Below, piece after piece: positions 7,695 through 14,047 of a stretch of DNA of 21,498 bases (within the stretch, counting starts at the first letter, position 1; each line of letters begins with the position of its first letter). The notes below the pieces were generated by a model that saw only the letters and a program-made list of their open reading frames with translations, did no database searches and was not told where the DNA came from. The position numbers were made by a program, and so were the translations under genes. The stretch is from assembly GCA_030152225.1 (NCBI GenBank), contig JASLHL010000012.1, forward strand, positions 1 through 21,498. The letters are read 5' to 3'. The DNA is from Flavobacterium sp. GTDB taxonomy: Bacteria; Bacteroidota; Bacteroidia; Flavobacteriales; Flavobacteriaceae.

Positions 7695-9188
7695 TTAATT
7701 CCAATCGGGCATCATTGCATTTCTAAACTTCACTGCTCTGGTTTTGAGTACGGTATTTAACTCTTTAACATAAATATGACGTGCAGAGCGGTCGTCATTG
7801 GATGTATTGGTAAAAATAACATAGGCTTCATTGGGAGAAAAACGAGGTTCTAAATCATTGGTTCCTCCTTCTATTTCTGTTGATATTTCTGTCGTTTGTT
7901 TAGAAACGCTATCAAAGACAAAAAGCTTAGAATTAATTCTGCGGTAATTTCTATTTTCTGCTCCTTCTACATCATAAGCATAGAGTATTTTAGTTCCACT
8001 GCTCGATAAATGGAGTCCACTAGTTGCACCAGGGGCATCTTTTAGAATTGAAAATAGAACTTCACCTTGTAGGTTAATACAGAACAAATGCACTTGATAC
8101 CCCATAGCATTATTGGTTTTTAGTGCAATGCGCTGCTGCTCTAAATTGACATCTACTTCTGAGATAAAAGCGCCATTGGGGGTCTGATAGATTTGTTGTA
8201 AGCCTTGTCCATTTGAATTAATGGCATACAATTTATCAAAATTGGCAAAGTAAATCTGGTTGCTGTTAGCAGGCCAGCTGTAGGTGATTTCATTTAGATT
8301 AAATCCATTGGGCTTAACAGTGGTGGTTACTTTTTTTGGATTACTTCCATCCGTATCCATGGTGTAAATATCTAGTGCTGTTCCATTGGATTGAAAGTAA
8401 GCAATTTTATTAGCCGTTTCGTTTTTTCGCGGTCTAAAACAATTGTAGTTCTCATCCGTTAGTTGAAATTCATTTCCTTCCTCATCAGCAGAGAAAATAA
8501 CCAGGTTATCATTGATTTTTTTGGTGTAAAAATAGCGGTTGTTTTTGGGTGCATTGTACACGCTAAAATTCCCCATGTCGCTTTTAACGGATGTGTTTAC
8601 GTGATCATCCGCAGTAATTTGCCAAAAGTATTTTACGCCCAATTGTAAGTCTTTATATGTAAAAAGAGTGTCTTTAATTGCTGTAAATGTTTCTACTTTT
8701 GTATTGGCATCATTTTTAAGTGTCAAGGTATATTCCTGCTTGGATTTATCCTTATCAGGAGAGGTCCAAATAAAGGTTACCGCTGTTGCTTTTAGTACTT
8801 CATTGTCTTTAGGTGTAACCAAAATTGGAGTAGCTGGTGGTTGTTGATTACCTTTAGCAGTGGCTAATTCAAAGACAACTGCACTTGATTTTCCTTCGTA
8901 AACTGTTGCGCCTTTAAAAGCAGTTGTATAGCCTTTAAGTTCCGCTTTGACGGAGTATTCGCCTTTTTTTATATCGTCTAAACTAAAATTTCCTTTATCA
9001 TCCGTAAAAACAGTGGTAGAACTAGGGGAGGTTTCGATCTTAACATGAGCCAATGGCGCATTCGTTTCTGCTGCGACCACTTTTCCTGTAATGGTTCCTT
9101 TTCCATCTTCATCAACATAGTCTTCACTACAAGCTAAAAAAAGAAAAAGTAGAGGTAACCAACTAAATTTTATAAATAAGTGTTTCAT
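7695..9188 (-). CDS. Surface-type lipoprotein with carboxypeptidase-regulatory, Fn3-like and beta-propeller domains
   Basis: The protein has 497 residues. The signal sequence ends in a lipobox with Cys20 (LFLAC). The residues after the cysteine are acidic (SEDYVDEDG), like the lipoprotein export signal that sends Bacteroidota lipoproteins to the outer surface. Residues about 30-110 are a carboxypeptidase-regulatory-like domain (GTITGKVV, then DDKGNFSLDDIKKGEYSV). About 115-210 look like an Fn3-type sandwich (TPKDNEVL, YFWQITADD). About 213-497 carry TolB/PD40-style blades (DIYTMDTDGSNPKKVT; RFSPNEAYVIF), ending in MPDWN. It follows csgG by 15 bp in the curli operon. It is not a canonical curli component; a role in anchoring or chaperoning fibres at the surface is inferred from position only. 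Confidence 0.8.
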   Translation of the reverse strand: MKHLFIKFSWLPLLFLFLACSEDYVDEDGKGTITGKVVAAETNAPLAHVKIETSPSSTTVFTDDKGNFSLDDIKKGEYSVKAELKGYTTAFKGATVYEGKSSAVVFELATAKGNQQPPATPILVTPKDNEVLKATAVTFIWTSPDKDKSKQEYTLTLKNDANTKVETFTAIKDTLFTYKDLQLGVKYFWQITADDHVNTSVKSDMGNFSVYNAPKNNRYFYTKKINDNLVIFSADEEGNEFQLTDENYNCFRPRKNETANKIAYFQSNGTALDIYTMDTDGSNPKKVTTTVKPNGFNLNEITYSWPANSNQIYFANFDKLYAINSNGQGLQQIYQTPNGAFISEVDVNLEQQRIALKTNNAMGYQVHLFCINLQGEVLFSILKDAPGATSGLHLSSSGTKILYAYDVEGAENRNYRRINSKLFVFDSVSKQTTEISTEIEGGTNDLEPRFSPNEAYVIFTNTSNDDRSARHIYVKELNTVLKTRAVKFRNAMMPDWN

Positions 9189-9203
9189 TGCGTTGTGTCT
9201 GTA

Positions 9204-10580
9204 TTAAAAATAGTATTTAAGTCCTAGGCCAAAATTGAAATAGTAGTCCTTGCGTTTTCCCTGTTTAATGCCTTCCAACTGATCCGTAAAAGGGAGGTTC
9301 TGCTCTGCAAAACCAAAAAGCGCAACGGATGAATTGAAGCTGTAGTTTAGTCCAGCACCATATTGAATCTTCCAGTAAAATTTTTCATCTCGATCGGCTT
9401 TGTCTTGTGACATAAAATAATCGCCAATCACACCTGGTCCTACATAAACGTAAGGGGAAATTTTATCATTTGGCAAGAGTAGGGCGCGTACATTGAGATC
9501 CAGGCTATACTTTTGATTGCTGTAGTTTTTACCTGTTCGGATTTCAAAAGGATTAGCACTCAGCGCTACATCAAACGTATGAGAGAGTTTTCGTGCATAG
9601 GCTAAACGAAAGGAATATCCCGCTTTTTTCTCTTTTAAATCACCGTAGAAGAGGTTGGCCCCTCCAGAAACAGCAAGTTCGTTTTTCTGTTTTCGGTCAA
9701 TTTGCGCTCGCTCATAAAGCAAGGTTGCTTCCTCTTCTTTTTTGATGGCATTGTAGTTTGCTAAAAGGGCATCATCAATATCTTTGCCGTCTTTTGTTTT
9801 CCACAGACTCGCATCAATTCCTTCAATGATCATGCTTTCTACTGCTTTTTCTATCGCATCTTTTAAAGCTAGTTGAATGGGCTCATTGGCTGTAAATCCC
9901 GTTTCTACTTCGAGTAGACGCTGAAAATTTACATATTTGAATAAGCTCGCTGAAATTGCTTGAGAAAGAATGGTTTTAGAAACGTAAACGGTCTTTAATA
10001 CTTTTCCGTTGGTTGTAGAAACTGCACGTAAATAAACGGTAATTCGATCTTGGCGGTATTGCGTCGATCCACCTACCCCAAAGTAGCGGGCACCTGAACC
10101 ACCTGTTATTATATTAGAATCATAGGACACAATCCCGCCTTCTAATAAAACACCAGCAAACAACAAGGGAGGTAATTGCTTTTGACTGTTATCTCCAGCT
10201 TGTCGATATTGTTCTCGTGTGGTATTGATAATATTTCGCTCATTGAGTAGATTACCGAGATTTTCGCGTTCTACTACGGTAAACCAACCACTGTCTTCTA
10301 AGGCTTTATTTAACATGGTTGTGCCACCTTGTGGAACAGCAGTACTAAACGAACTTCCGATTTCTATATTTTTATATTGTCCCGTCTGGTCTCGGAAGTT
10401 ATAAACACCGACAACAATAGGTTCACTCGGTTTGGGTAAGTTTTTCAAGGTTGTACTGGTCGAGGTGATTTCGCCAGTGCGAGCACTTTGCTTGACAATG
10501 GGTTGATTGAGGTAAGCGCCACAATTGACCAATAAGCTGCTCAGTACGATCGTTACTAGGGGAAGTCTTAAAAAATTCAT
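9204..10580 (-). CDS. csgG: CsgG-type curli secretion pore with an extra C-terminal beta-barrel domain
   Basis: The protein has 458 residues, against 277 for E. coli CsgG. It has a lipoprotein signal with Cys20 (LLVNC). Residues about 50-262 are the CsgG domain, with close matches to the enteric protein: VGVYNFRDQTGQYK, FSTAVPQ, LLNERNII, SGARYFG and FQRLLEVETGFT. CsgG forms the nine-fold outer-membrane channel that lets unfolded curlins out. Residues about 300-458 are an addition with alternating hydrophobic strands, aromatic girdle residues and a C-terminal Phe, typical of an outer-membrane beta-barrel. In the constriction loop the Phe (Phe78) is kept but the Asn before it is Ser77 and the loop is one residue longer. 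The gene lies 7 bp after csgF and 15 bp before the propeller lipoprotein gene. Confidence 0.95.
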   Translation of the reverse strand: MNFLRLPLVTIVLSSLLVNCGAYLNQPIVKQSARTGEITSTSTTLKNLPKPSEPIVVGVYNFRDQTGQYKNIEIGSSFSTAVPQGGTTMLNKALEDSGWFTVVERENLGNLLNERNIINTTREQYRQAGDNSQKQLPPLLFAGVLLEGGIVSYDSNIITGGSGARYFGVGGSTQYRQDRITVYLRAVSTTNGKVLKTVYVSKTILSQAISASLFKYVNFQRLLEVETGFTANEPIQLALKDAIEKAVESMIIEGIDASLWKTKDGKDIDDALLANYNAIKKEEEATLLYERAQIDRKQKNELAVSGGANLFYGDLKEKKAGYSFRLAYARKLSHTFDVALSANPFEIRTGKNYSNQKYSLDLNVRALLLPNDKISPYVYVGPGVIGDYFMSQDKADRDEKFYWKIQYGAGLNYSFNSSVALFGFAEQNLPFTDQLEGIKQGKRKDYYFNFGLGLKYYF

Positions 10581-10587
10581 TGTTCAA

Positions 10588-10989
10588 TTAATTGGTAGGC
10601 ATTATAATTTGGGTTTGCTCTCCATTTTCTGTATTGAGAATGTTGATCACCATTCCTTGTTGTGAGTCGTAAATCTCGACAGATAGACTGCCTAACGTAA
10701 ACGTTCCTTCTTTTAGTTCTGATCCAAATGAATCACTAAATAATTGACGAGAAATTTGATTTAATAATTGACTATTTAAACGTTCACTAAATTGATTTAG
10801 GCTACTTGTGTTTTTGGGTTTTGTTGAGGCGGGATCTTTAAACGAATTTTGGGCATTCGCAGAACTCAGCATCATTTGGTAATTGAAAACCTCACCGCCA
10901 AAAAATGGATTCATTGGCTTGTAGGTGAGCTGTTGGGCGGCACATACAGAGGTAACAAAAAAGGCAAGTAAATAAAATGGAAATTTCAT
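10588..10989 (-). CDS. csgF: Curli assembly protein CsgF
   Basis: The protein has 133 residues, close to the usual size. The signal peptide ends about residue 18. The mature start has the CsgF signature: YKPMNPFFGG, then SSANAQNSFKDP, matching the N-terminal segment that in E. coli inserts in the CsgG channel and forms a second constriction. The rest (about 60-133) contains LNQFSERLNSQLLNQI and a C-terminal beta-rich part (EIYDSQQGMVINI, GEQTQI). CsgF couples the pore to the CsgB nucleator on the surface. The stop of the CsgE-fusion gene is 2 bp upstream of its start, so the two are translationally linked. Confidence 0.95.
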   Translation of the reverse strand: MKFPFYLLAFFVTSVCAAQQLTYKPMNPFFGGEVFNYQMMLSSANAQNSFKDPASTKPKNTSSLNQFSERLNSQLLNQISRQLFSDSFGSELKEGTFTLGSLSVEIYDSQQGMVINILNTENGEQTQIIMPTN

Positions 10990-10991
10990 TT

Positions 10992-11774
10992 TTAAAAAGT
11001 TTTGGTTCGTTGGTTATTTATTTTTAGTTGTTCTAAGTGTCGTAGTGTCAGGGTTAAAGCCGTGTTGCTCATGGTCTTTAGGTAATCATATTGAGTGCGG
11101 ACAAAAAATTCAAAGATGGTCGATTGGTTTGTTTTGATGGTGATTTTGGTGTTGTTGCCTAACGTAATAGATTCTGTTAGCGTAATAATATGCTCCGAAT
11201 TAATATTGTTCGATAAGTAGTTTGAATAGTAGAGTTGATAAAAATCACGACCTGCTTTTGTTTTTGTTTCATCGACAACAATTCCCTTAAACGTAATGTT
11301 AGCATAAGGAACAGTTTCGGGTTGATTGGTTTTTTCCGCGGCTTCTTCTAATTCTTGCGTTAGTTTTTCTTTGATATTCACTTCGTCTCGATCCTCATTC
11401 ACGACATAACGAGCGGTGCCAATTAGTTTTTCATTGCTATCATATAGTAGTAAGAGTACAATAAGTCGATCTTCGGATGTGGTATTGATTTGGGTAGAGG
11501 AGAGCGTAATGCGTTGAAAAGGTTCAACGACTTGTCGTCCTCCTTGATCATTTTTTGATTGATTTTGGGTGATCAGATTGGTTCTGATTAAAGAGAGCTT
11601 ATAGGAAATGCTCTCAGTTACCTCAGTTTTGCTTTGAGCTACTGCAGTAATATGCAGGCGATCAGCGTCTTGTTTAACATCTAGGATCGCTTCAATATGC
11701 GTATTCATGATTTGTGCATTTGAATAAGAGATACTAAAAAGAAAGAAAAAAAAAGAAACAAGCTTTACGTTCAT
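10992..11774 (-). CDS. csgE: CsgE-type curli chaperone with an N-terminal CsgH/CsgC-like domain
   Basis: The protein has 260 residues, about twice the length of E. coli CsgE. The signal peptide is 1-20. Residues about 24-126 resemble the CsgC/CsgH immunoglobulin-like inhibitor: SYKLSLIRT, a polar loop, FQRITLSSTQINTTSEDRL and IVLLLLYDSNEKLIGTA follow the order and spacing of that family. Residues about 127-157 are a charged linker. Residues 158-260 are CsgE: FKGIVVDETKTKAGRDFYQ, TLTESITLGNNTKITI, then TIFEFFVRTQYDYLK. CsgE caps the CsgG pore and delivers unfolded curlin, and CsgC/CsgH block premature amyloid formation in the periplasm, so a fusion would join both acts. The CsgE part is certain; the CsgH part is a motif-level judgement. 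The upstream curlin-like gene ends 27 bp away. Confidence 0.88.
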   Translation of the reverse strand: MNVKLVSFFFFLFSISYSNAQIMNTHIEAILDVKQDADRLHITAVAQSKTEVTESISYKLSLIRTNLITQNQSKNDQGGRQVVEPFQRITLSSTQINTTSEDRLIVLLLLYDSNEKLIGTARYVVNEDRDEVNIKEKLTQELEEAAEKTNQPETVPYANITFKGIVVDETKTKAGRDFYQLYYSNYLSNNINSEHIITLTESITLGNNTKITIKTNQSTIFEFFVRTQYDYLKTMSNTALTLTLRHLEQLKINNQRTKTF

Positions 11775-11801
11775 AGGGGAGTAGATGTTAGCTAGGTTTT
11801 T

Positions 11802-12299
11802 TTAGTTGAAATTGCGAATAATCAATGTTTTATCGTTTCCTTCTAGGGTTACTTTCATGTCTTTGGACAGGGAGTTTTCACCGAAAATAGAGACGTCTTG
11901 GTTATTTCCTTTTTGAATAACTTCGAGTGATTGTTGGGAAGCGGGATCCATACTGAAATTATCGAATGAATTTCGATCGCCATATTGGTATACTTGCTGA
12001 TTGAGCACGTTTCCTGTTACAGCAATGTCAATGTCATTGTAAGAGCCTTGTTGATTGTAAGTAAGGTCGCTTGTTTGTGCTTGTACCGCTGTGGTTACCG
12101 TATTGTAATTGCCGATTTGCAAAACAGAAATTGCGTTGTCTTGATGAACGACCACAGGATTTAATTGATCTTTGGGTGTGTTTTGAATAAGCAATTGACC
12201 TTTGTGTTCAATGACTTGTAAAACACCCTTTTGATCTTGTGCTACTGCTGAAGTATAACTTAAACAGCCCATACATAGGGAAACAAGATAGATTTTCAT
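11802..12299 (-). CDS. Minor curlin-like subunit, probable CsgB-type nucleator
   Basis: The protein has 165 residues with a signal peptide 1-20 (ending AVAQ). After a non-repetitive segment (about 21-50), curlin-type units appear but are degenerate: LQIGNYNTV, NQQGSYNDIDI, YQYGDRNS, IQKGNNQDV, and a final VTLEGNDKTLIIRNFN. The Q-x-G-x-x-N pattern is the amyloid ladder signature of CsgA and CsgB. The few, irregular units and the short length beside a long regular curlin suggest a nucleator or cap rather than the main fibre subunit. No csgB-specific residue can be proven, so I leave the symbol empty. It lies 86 bp downstream of the major curlin gene, after an attenuator-like hairpin. Confidence 0.75.
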   Translation of the reverse strand: MKIYLVSLCMGCLSYTSAVAQDQKGVLQVIEHKGQLLIQNTPKDQLNPVVVHQDNAISVLQIGNYNTVTTAVQAQTSDLTYNQQGSYNDIDIAVTGNVLNQQVYQYGDRNSFDNFSMDPASQQSLEVIQKGNNQDVSIFGENSLSKDMKVTLEGNDKTLIIRNFN

Positions 12300-12340
12300 G
12301 GTAGAACCGAGTTAAGGGGTGAAAAAAAGAAAAGGAAAAA

Positions 12341-12368
12341 AATTGACTGGTACGAATACCAGCCAATT
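12341..12368 (-). terminator. Intra-operon hairpin with U-run after the major curlin gene
   Basis: Read on the - strand, AATTGGCTGGTA, loop TTCG and TACCAGTCAATT form a 12-bp stem with one G-T pair, followed by a run of T residues. A UUCG-type loop makes it very stable. It lies 18 bp after the curlin stop and 42 bp before the next gene's start. It probably terminates most transcripts, with partial read-through into the secretion genes. Confidence 0.8.
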
Positions 12369-12385
12369 AGAAAGTGTTTCAAGAA

Positions 12386-13603
12386 TTAGTTTAATCCTTG
12401 TGTAACTGTTGCCATATTACCTACACCCATTTGAGTGATTGTATTTTGGTGTGCATTACCTGTTTGGTTAATAGTTGCCGTGTGGTTTGAACCATCTTGC
12501 ATGATAGTAGAGTAATTTAACATACCTTCTTGTGTAGCAGTAACTTTGTTGTTCTCTCCTGTTTGTGCTACATAGTTGTAGTTAGATGAACCATCTTGTG
12601 TTACTTCTGCTCTGTTGTATGATCCTGCTTGGAATAAATCAGACACTTGACCATCTCCATATTGAACAACATGTGCCACGTTTCTGTCTCCAGCTTGATC
12701 GATGATTGATTCAGAGTTGTCTAATTGGTAGCTATACGCGCGGTTGTCATTTCCTTCAATCGTGATGATAGATGAGTTGTTATCTCCGTATTGATCCATC
12801 CCTACGATATTGTCATTTCCAACAATATTCATATCTGCTAGGTTGTTATCTCCTGCTTGATTGAATGTCGTTTTATTCGCATTACCTGTAACAACTAAGT
12901 TCGCTGTGTTTCCTTCTCCACCTTGAGAAACTACATTGGTATTTCCTTCTCCAGCTTGACTTCCTACATACGTATTGTTGTTACCCGCTTGTCCAATTGC
13001 TGAAACGTTTCCTGATCCAGCTTGTGTGAATACTACTGCGTTGTCATCTCCGTTTTGTGCGATTGTTGAGTTGTTCATAAACTCTCCTTGCGTGAATGCA
13101 ACAGTATTGCTGTTTCCATTTTGCTCAATAGCAGAAAAGTTGAACATACCTGATTGCTCTGAAATAATTTCGTTTCTGCTTCCGTCTTGCTCAACCATTG
13201 AAAGATTGATTACTCCGTCTTGTGTAGCATAAACACTGTTGTATTCTCCACTTTGTGCATTTAAAGAAATGTTTCCTCCTTCTCTTTGATCAACAACCGC
13301 TCTGTTGTTTAATCCATCTTGAGCTACCTCTACTTGGTTTCCAGTACCATATTGAGCTATATTAGCCCAGTTTTCTTCTCCTGATTGCGTTGTTTCAGCA
13401 TTGTTAAAACTTCCACTTTGCGTTAGATCAGTTTTGTTTCCATCTCCTTCTTGATTAGTCTCAGCATTGTTAAGTAAAAGTCCCATTTGAGATACTGTTG
13501 TGTTGTTTGCTGATCCATTTTGTGTAAGGTTGTTTTTGTGGCTTTGCGCTGTCGCTGTAAAACCGAATGCTAGCACAGCTAGACTTAAAACTACTTTTTT
13601 CAT
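12386..13603 (-). CDS. Major curlin (functional amyloid subunit), very long
   Basis: The protein has 405 residues. The signal peptide 1-20 ends TATAQ. From residue 27 to the end the protein is built of 34 units of about 11 residues plus a partial one, with consensus (T/A)QxGxxNxxxx, for example TQSGSFNNAET and AQYGTGNQVEV. Two units equal one 22-residue curlin repeat, so this is about 17 repeats against five in E. coli CsgA (151 aa). Gln, Gly and Asn sit at the positions that form the stacked ladders of a beta-solenoid amyloid. Almost no Lys or hydrophobic clusters occur, and acidic residues are frequent. Three alternate units near residues 235-290 replace Gln with hydrophobics (VVTG, NIVG, TIEG). 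It is the first gene of the curli operon and is followed by an attenuating hairpin. It is clearly a CsgA-type subunit. Confidence 0.92.
   Translation of the reverse strand: MKKVVLSLAVLAFGFTATAQSHKNNLTQNGSANNTTVSQMGLLLNNAETNQEGDGNKTDLTQSGSFNNAETTQSGEENWANIAQYGTGNQVEVAQDGLNNRAVVDQREGGNISLNAQSGEYNSVYATQDGVINLSMVEQDGSRNEIISEQSGMFNFSAIEQNGNSNTVAFTQGEFMNNSTIAQNGDDNAVVFTQAGSGNVSAIGQAGNNNTYVGSQAGEGNTNVVSQGGEGNTANLVVTGNANKTTFNQAGDNNLADMNIVGNDNIVGMDQYGDNNSSIITIEGNDNRAYSYQLDNSESIIDQAGDRNVAHVVQYGDGQVSDLFQAGSYNRAEVTQDGSSNYNYVAQTGENNKVTATQEGMLNYSTIMQDGSNHTATINQTGNAHQNTITQMGVGNMATVTQGLN
12389..13525 (-). repeat. Curlin 33-bp (11-residue) repeat array
   Basis: Thirty-four consecutive coding units of about 33 bp, one with 12 codons and one with 10, plus a five-codon remnant. 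Units are diverged at DNA level, with conservation mainly at the Gln, Gly and Asn codons. This argues for old, functionally constrained repeats rather than recent slippage. Confidence 0.88.
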
Positions 13604-13714
13604 ACGTTAAAAATTTAATATTAAGGTTTGTTTAAAAAAAATGATTTATTTTGGTTAATGATTTGTGAATGAAACGCAACACTCTATATTTACTTTTGGT
13701 AGATTGTTACCTTG

Positions 13715-13722
13715 CAAATATC
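13715..13722 (-). promoter_or_regulatory. Possible -7 promoter box of the curli operon
   Basis: On the - strand the bases read GATATTTG, one mismatch from the Bacteroidota TAnnTTTG box. No standard TTG appears at the -33 distance; instead the 22-bp palindrome ends about 20 bp upstream, as expected for an activator-dependent promoter. The predicted leader before the curlin ATG is about 105 nt. Confidence 0.35.
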
Positions 13723-13742
13723 ACTCAATCACAACTTTACTG

Positions 13743-13764
13743 AAATACCCTATTTAGGGTATTT
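13743..13764. promoter_or_regulatory. 22-bp palindrome upstream of the curlin gene, candidate operator
   Basis: AAATACCCTA, TT, TAGGGTATTT: two perfect 10-bp arms with a 2-base centre. The centre is about 150 bp before the curlin ATG and about 35 bp upstream of the possible -7 box. Dimeric LuxR-type regulators bind palindromes of this size. The half GGGTATTT recurs at 13990-13997, in the promoter of the divergent operon. Confidence 0.5.
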
Positions 13765-13776
13765 TTAACGTTTTGT

Positions 13777-13789
13777 ATCCTAAAAGGAT
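13777..13789. promoter_or_regulatory. Second small inverted repeat (ATCCT-AAA-AGGAT)
   Basis: Five-base arms lie about 30 bp (close to three helical turns) from the centre of the 22-bp palindrome. Flanking TTTTGTAT direct repeats begin at 13771 and 13791. It may be an auxiliary binding site. Confidence 0.3.
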
Positions 13790-13986
13790 CTTTTGTATGT
13801 TAAAAAAACAAGGAGGGATTGATGGCTTTCAATTGAGTCTGAGTGATTTATGTCAGAATAAGTAAAGGCTGTTTTCATGAAGTTGTATTGTTTTTCTAGG
13901 GAGATCAAGGTCTAATTTGTCAAGTGAATCCTTCACCTCAATTTATAAGTTGCTAGGTGTTTAAAAAGAAAGTGTTCTCCCAAGTG

Positions 13987-14021
13987 TTTGGGTATTTCAT
14001 TTTGATTTTTACTTATCTTTG
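13987..14021 (+). promoter_or_regulatory. Promoter of the DUF4920 operon
   Basis: TTTG (13987-13990) and TATCTTTG (14014-14021), separated by 23 bp, fit the Bacteroidota -33/-7 consensus; TATCTTTG is an exact TAnnTTTG match. The start codon at 14048 is 26 bp further on, giving a short leader. A CCCAA/TTGGG inverted repeat (13979-13992) overlaps the -33 element. Confidence 0.55.
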
Positions 14022-14047
14022 GGCAAACATTATTTTAATAGAATCGC

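Larger units (their letters stand above)
13604..14047. other. 444-bp divergent regulatory region between curli operon and DUF4920 operon
   Basis: The region contains a possible - strand -7 box (GATATTTG, bases 13715-13722), a 22-bp palindrome (13743-13764), a second smaller inverted repeat (13777-13789), two direct TTTTGTAT copies 20 bp apart (13771, 13791), and a good + strand promoter (13987-14021). The middle part, about 13800-13975, shows no convincing gene or RNA to me. Confidence 0.6.

Noticed and set aside
12975..13232. Open frame of 85 codons on the + strand opposite the major curlin gene
   Set aside because: It is the antisense of the regular curlin repeats and only reflects their codon pattern; the - strand frame has a signal peptide and clear family match.
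12389..13525. CRISPR-like regular spacing of about 33 bp
   Set aside because: The units are in-frame curlin codons with no identical direct repeats, no unique spacers and no cas genes.
12386..13603. Type IX sorting signal on the curlin
   Set aside because: The protein ends in curlin units without a CHU_C or type A tail, so CsgG and not the T9SS is its exporter.
13800..13975. Possible short - strand frame (about 33 codons starting near 13878)
   Set aside because: No signal peptide, membrane span or known motif, no ribosome-binding context, and the composition is like the surrounding spacer.
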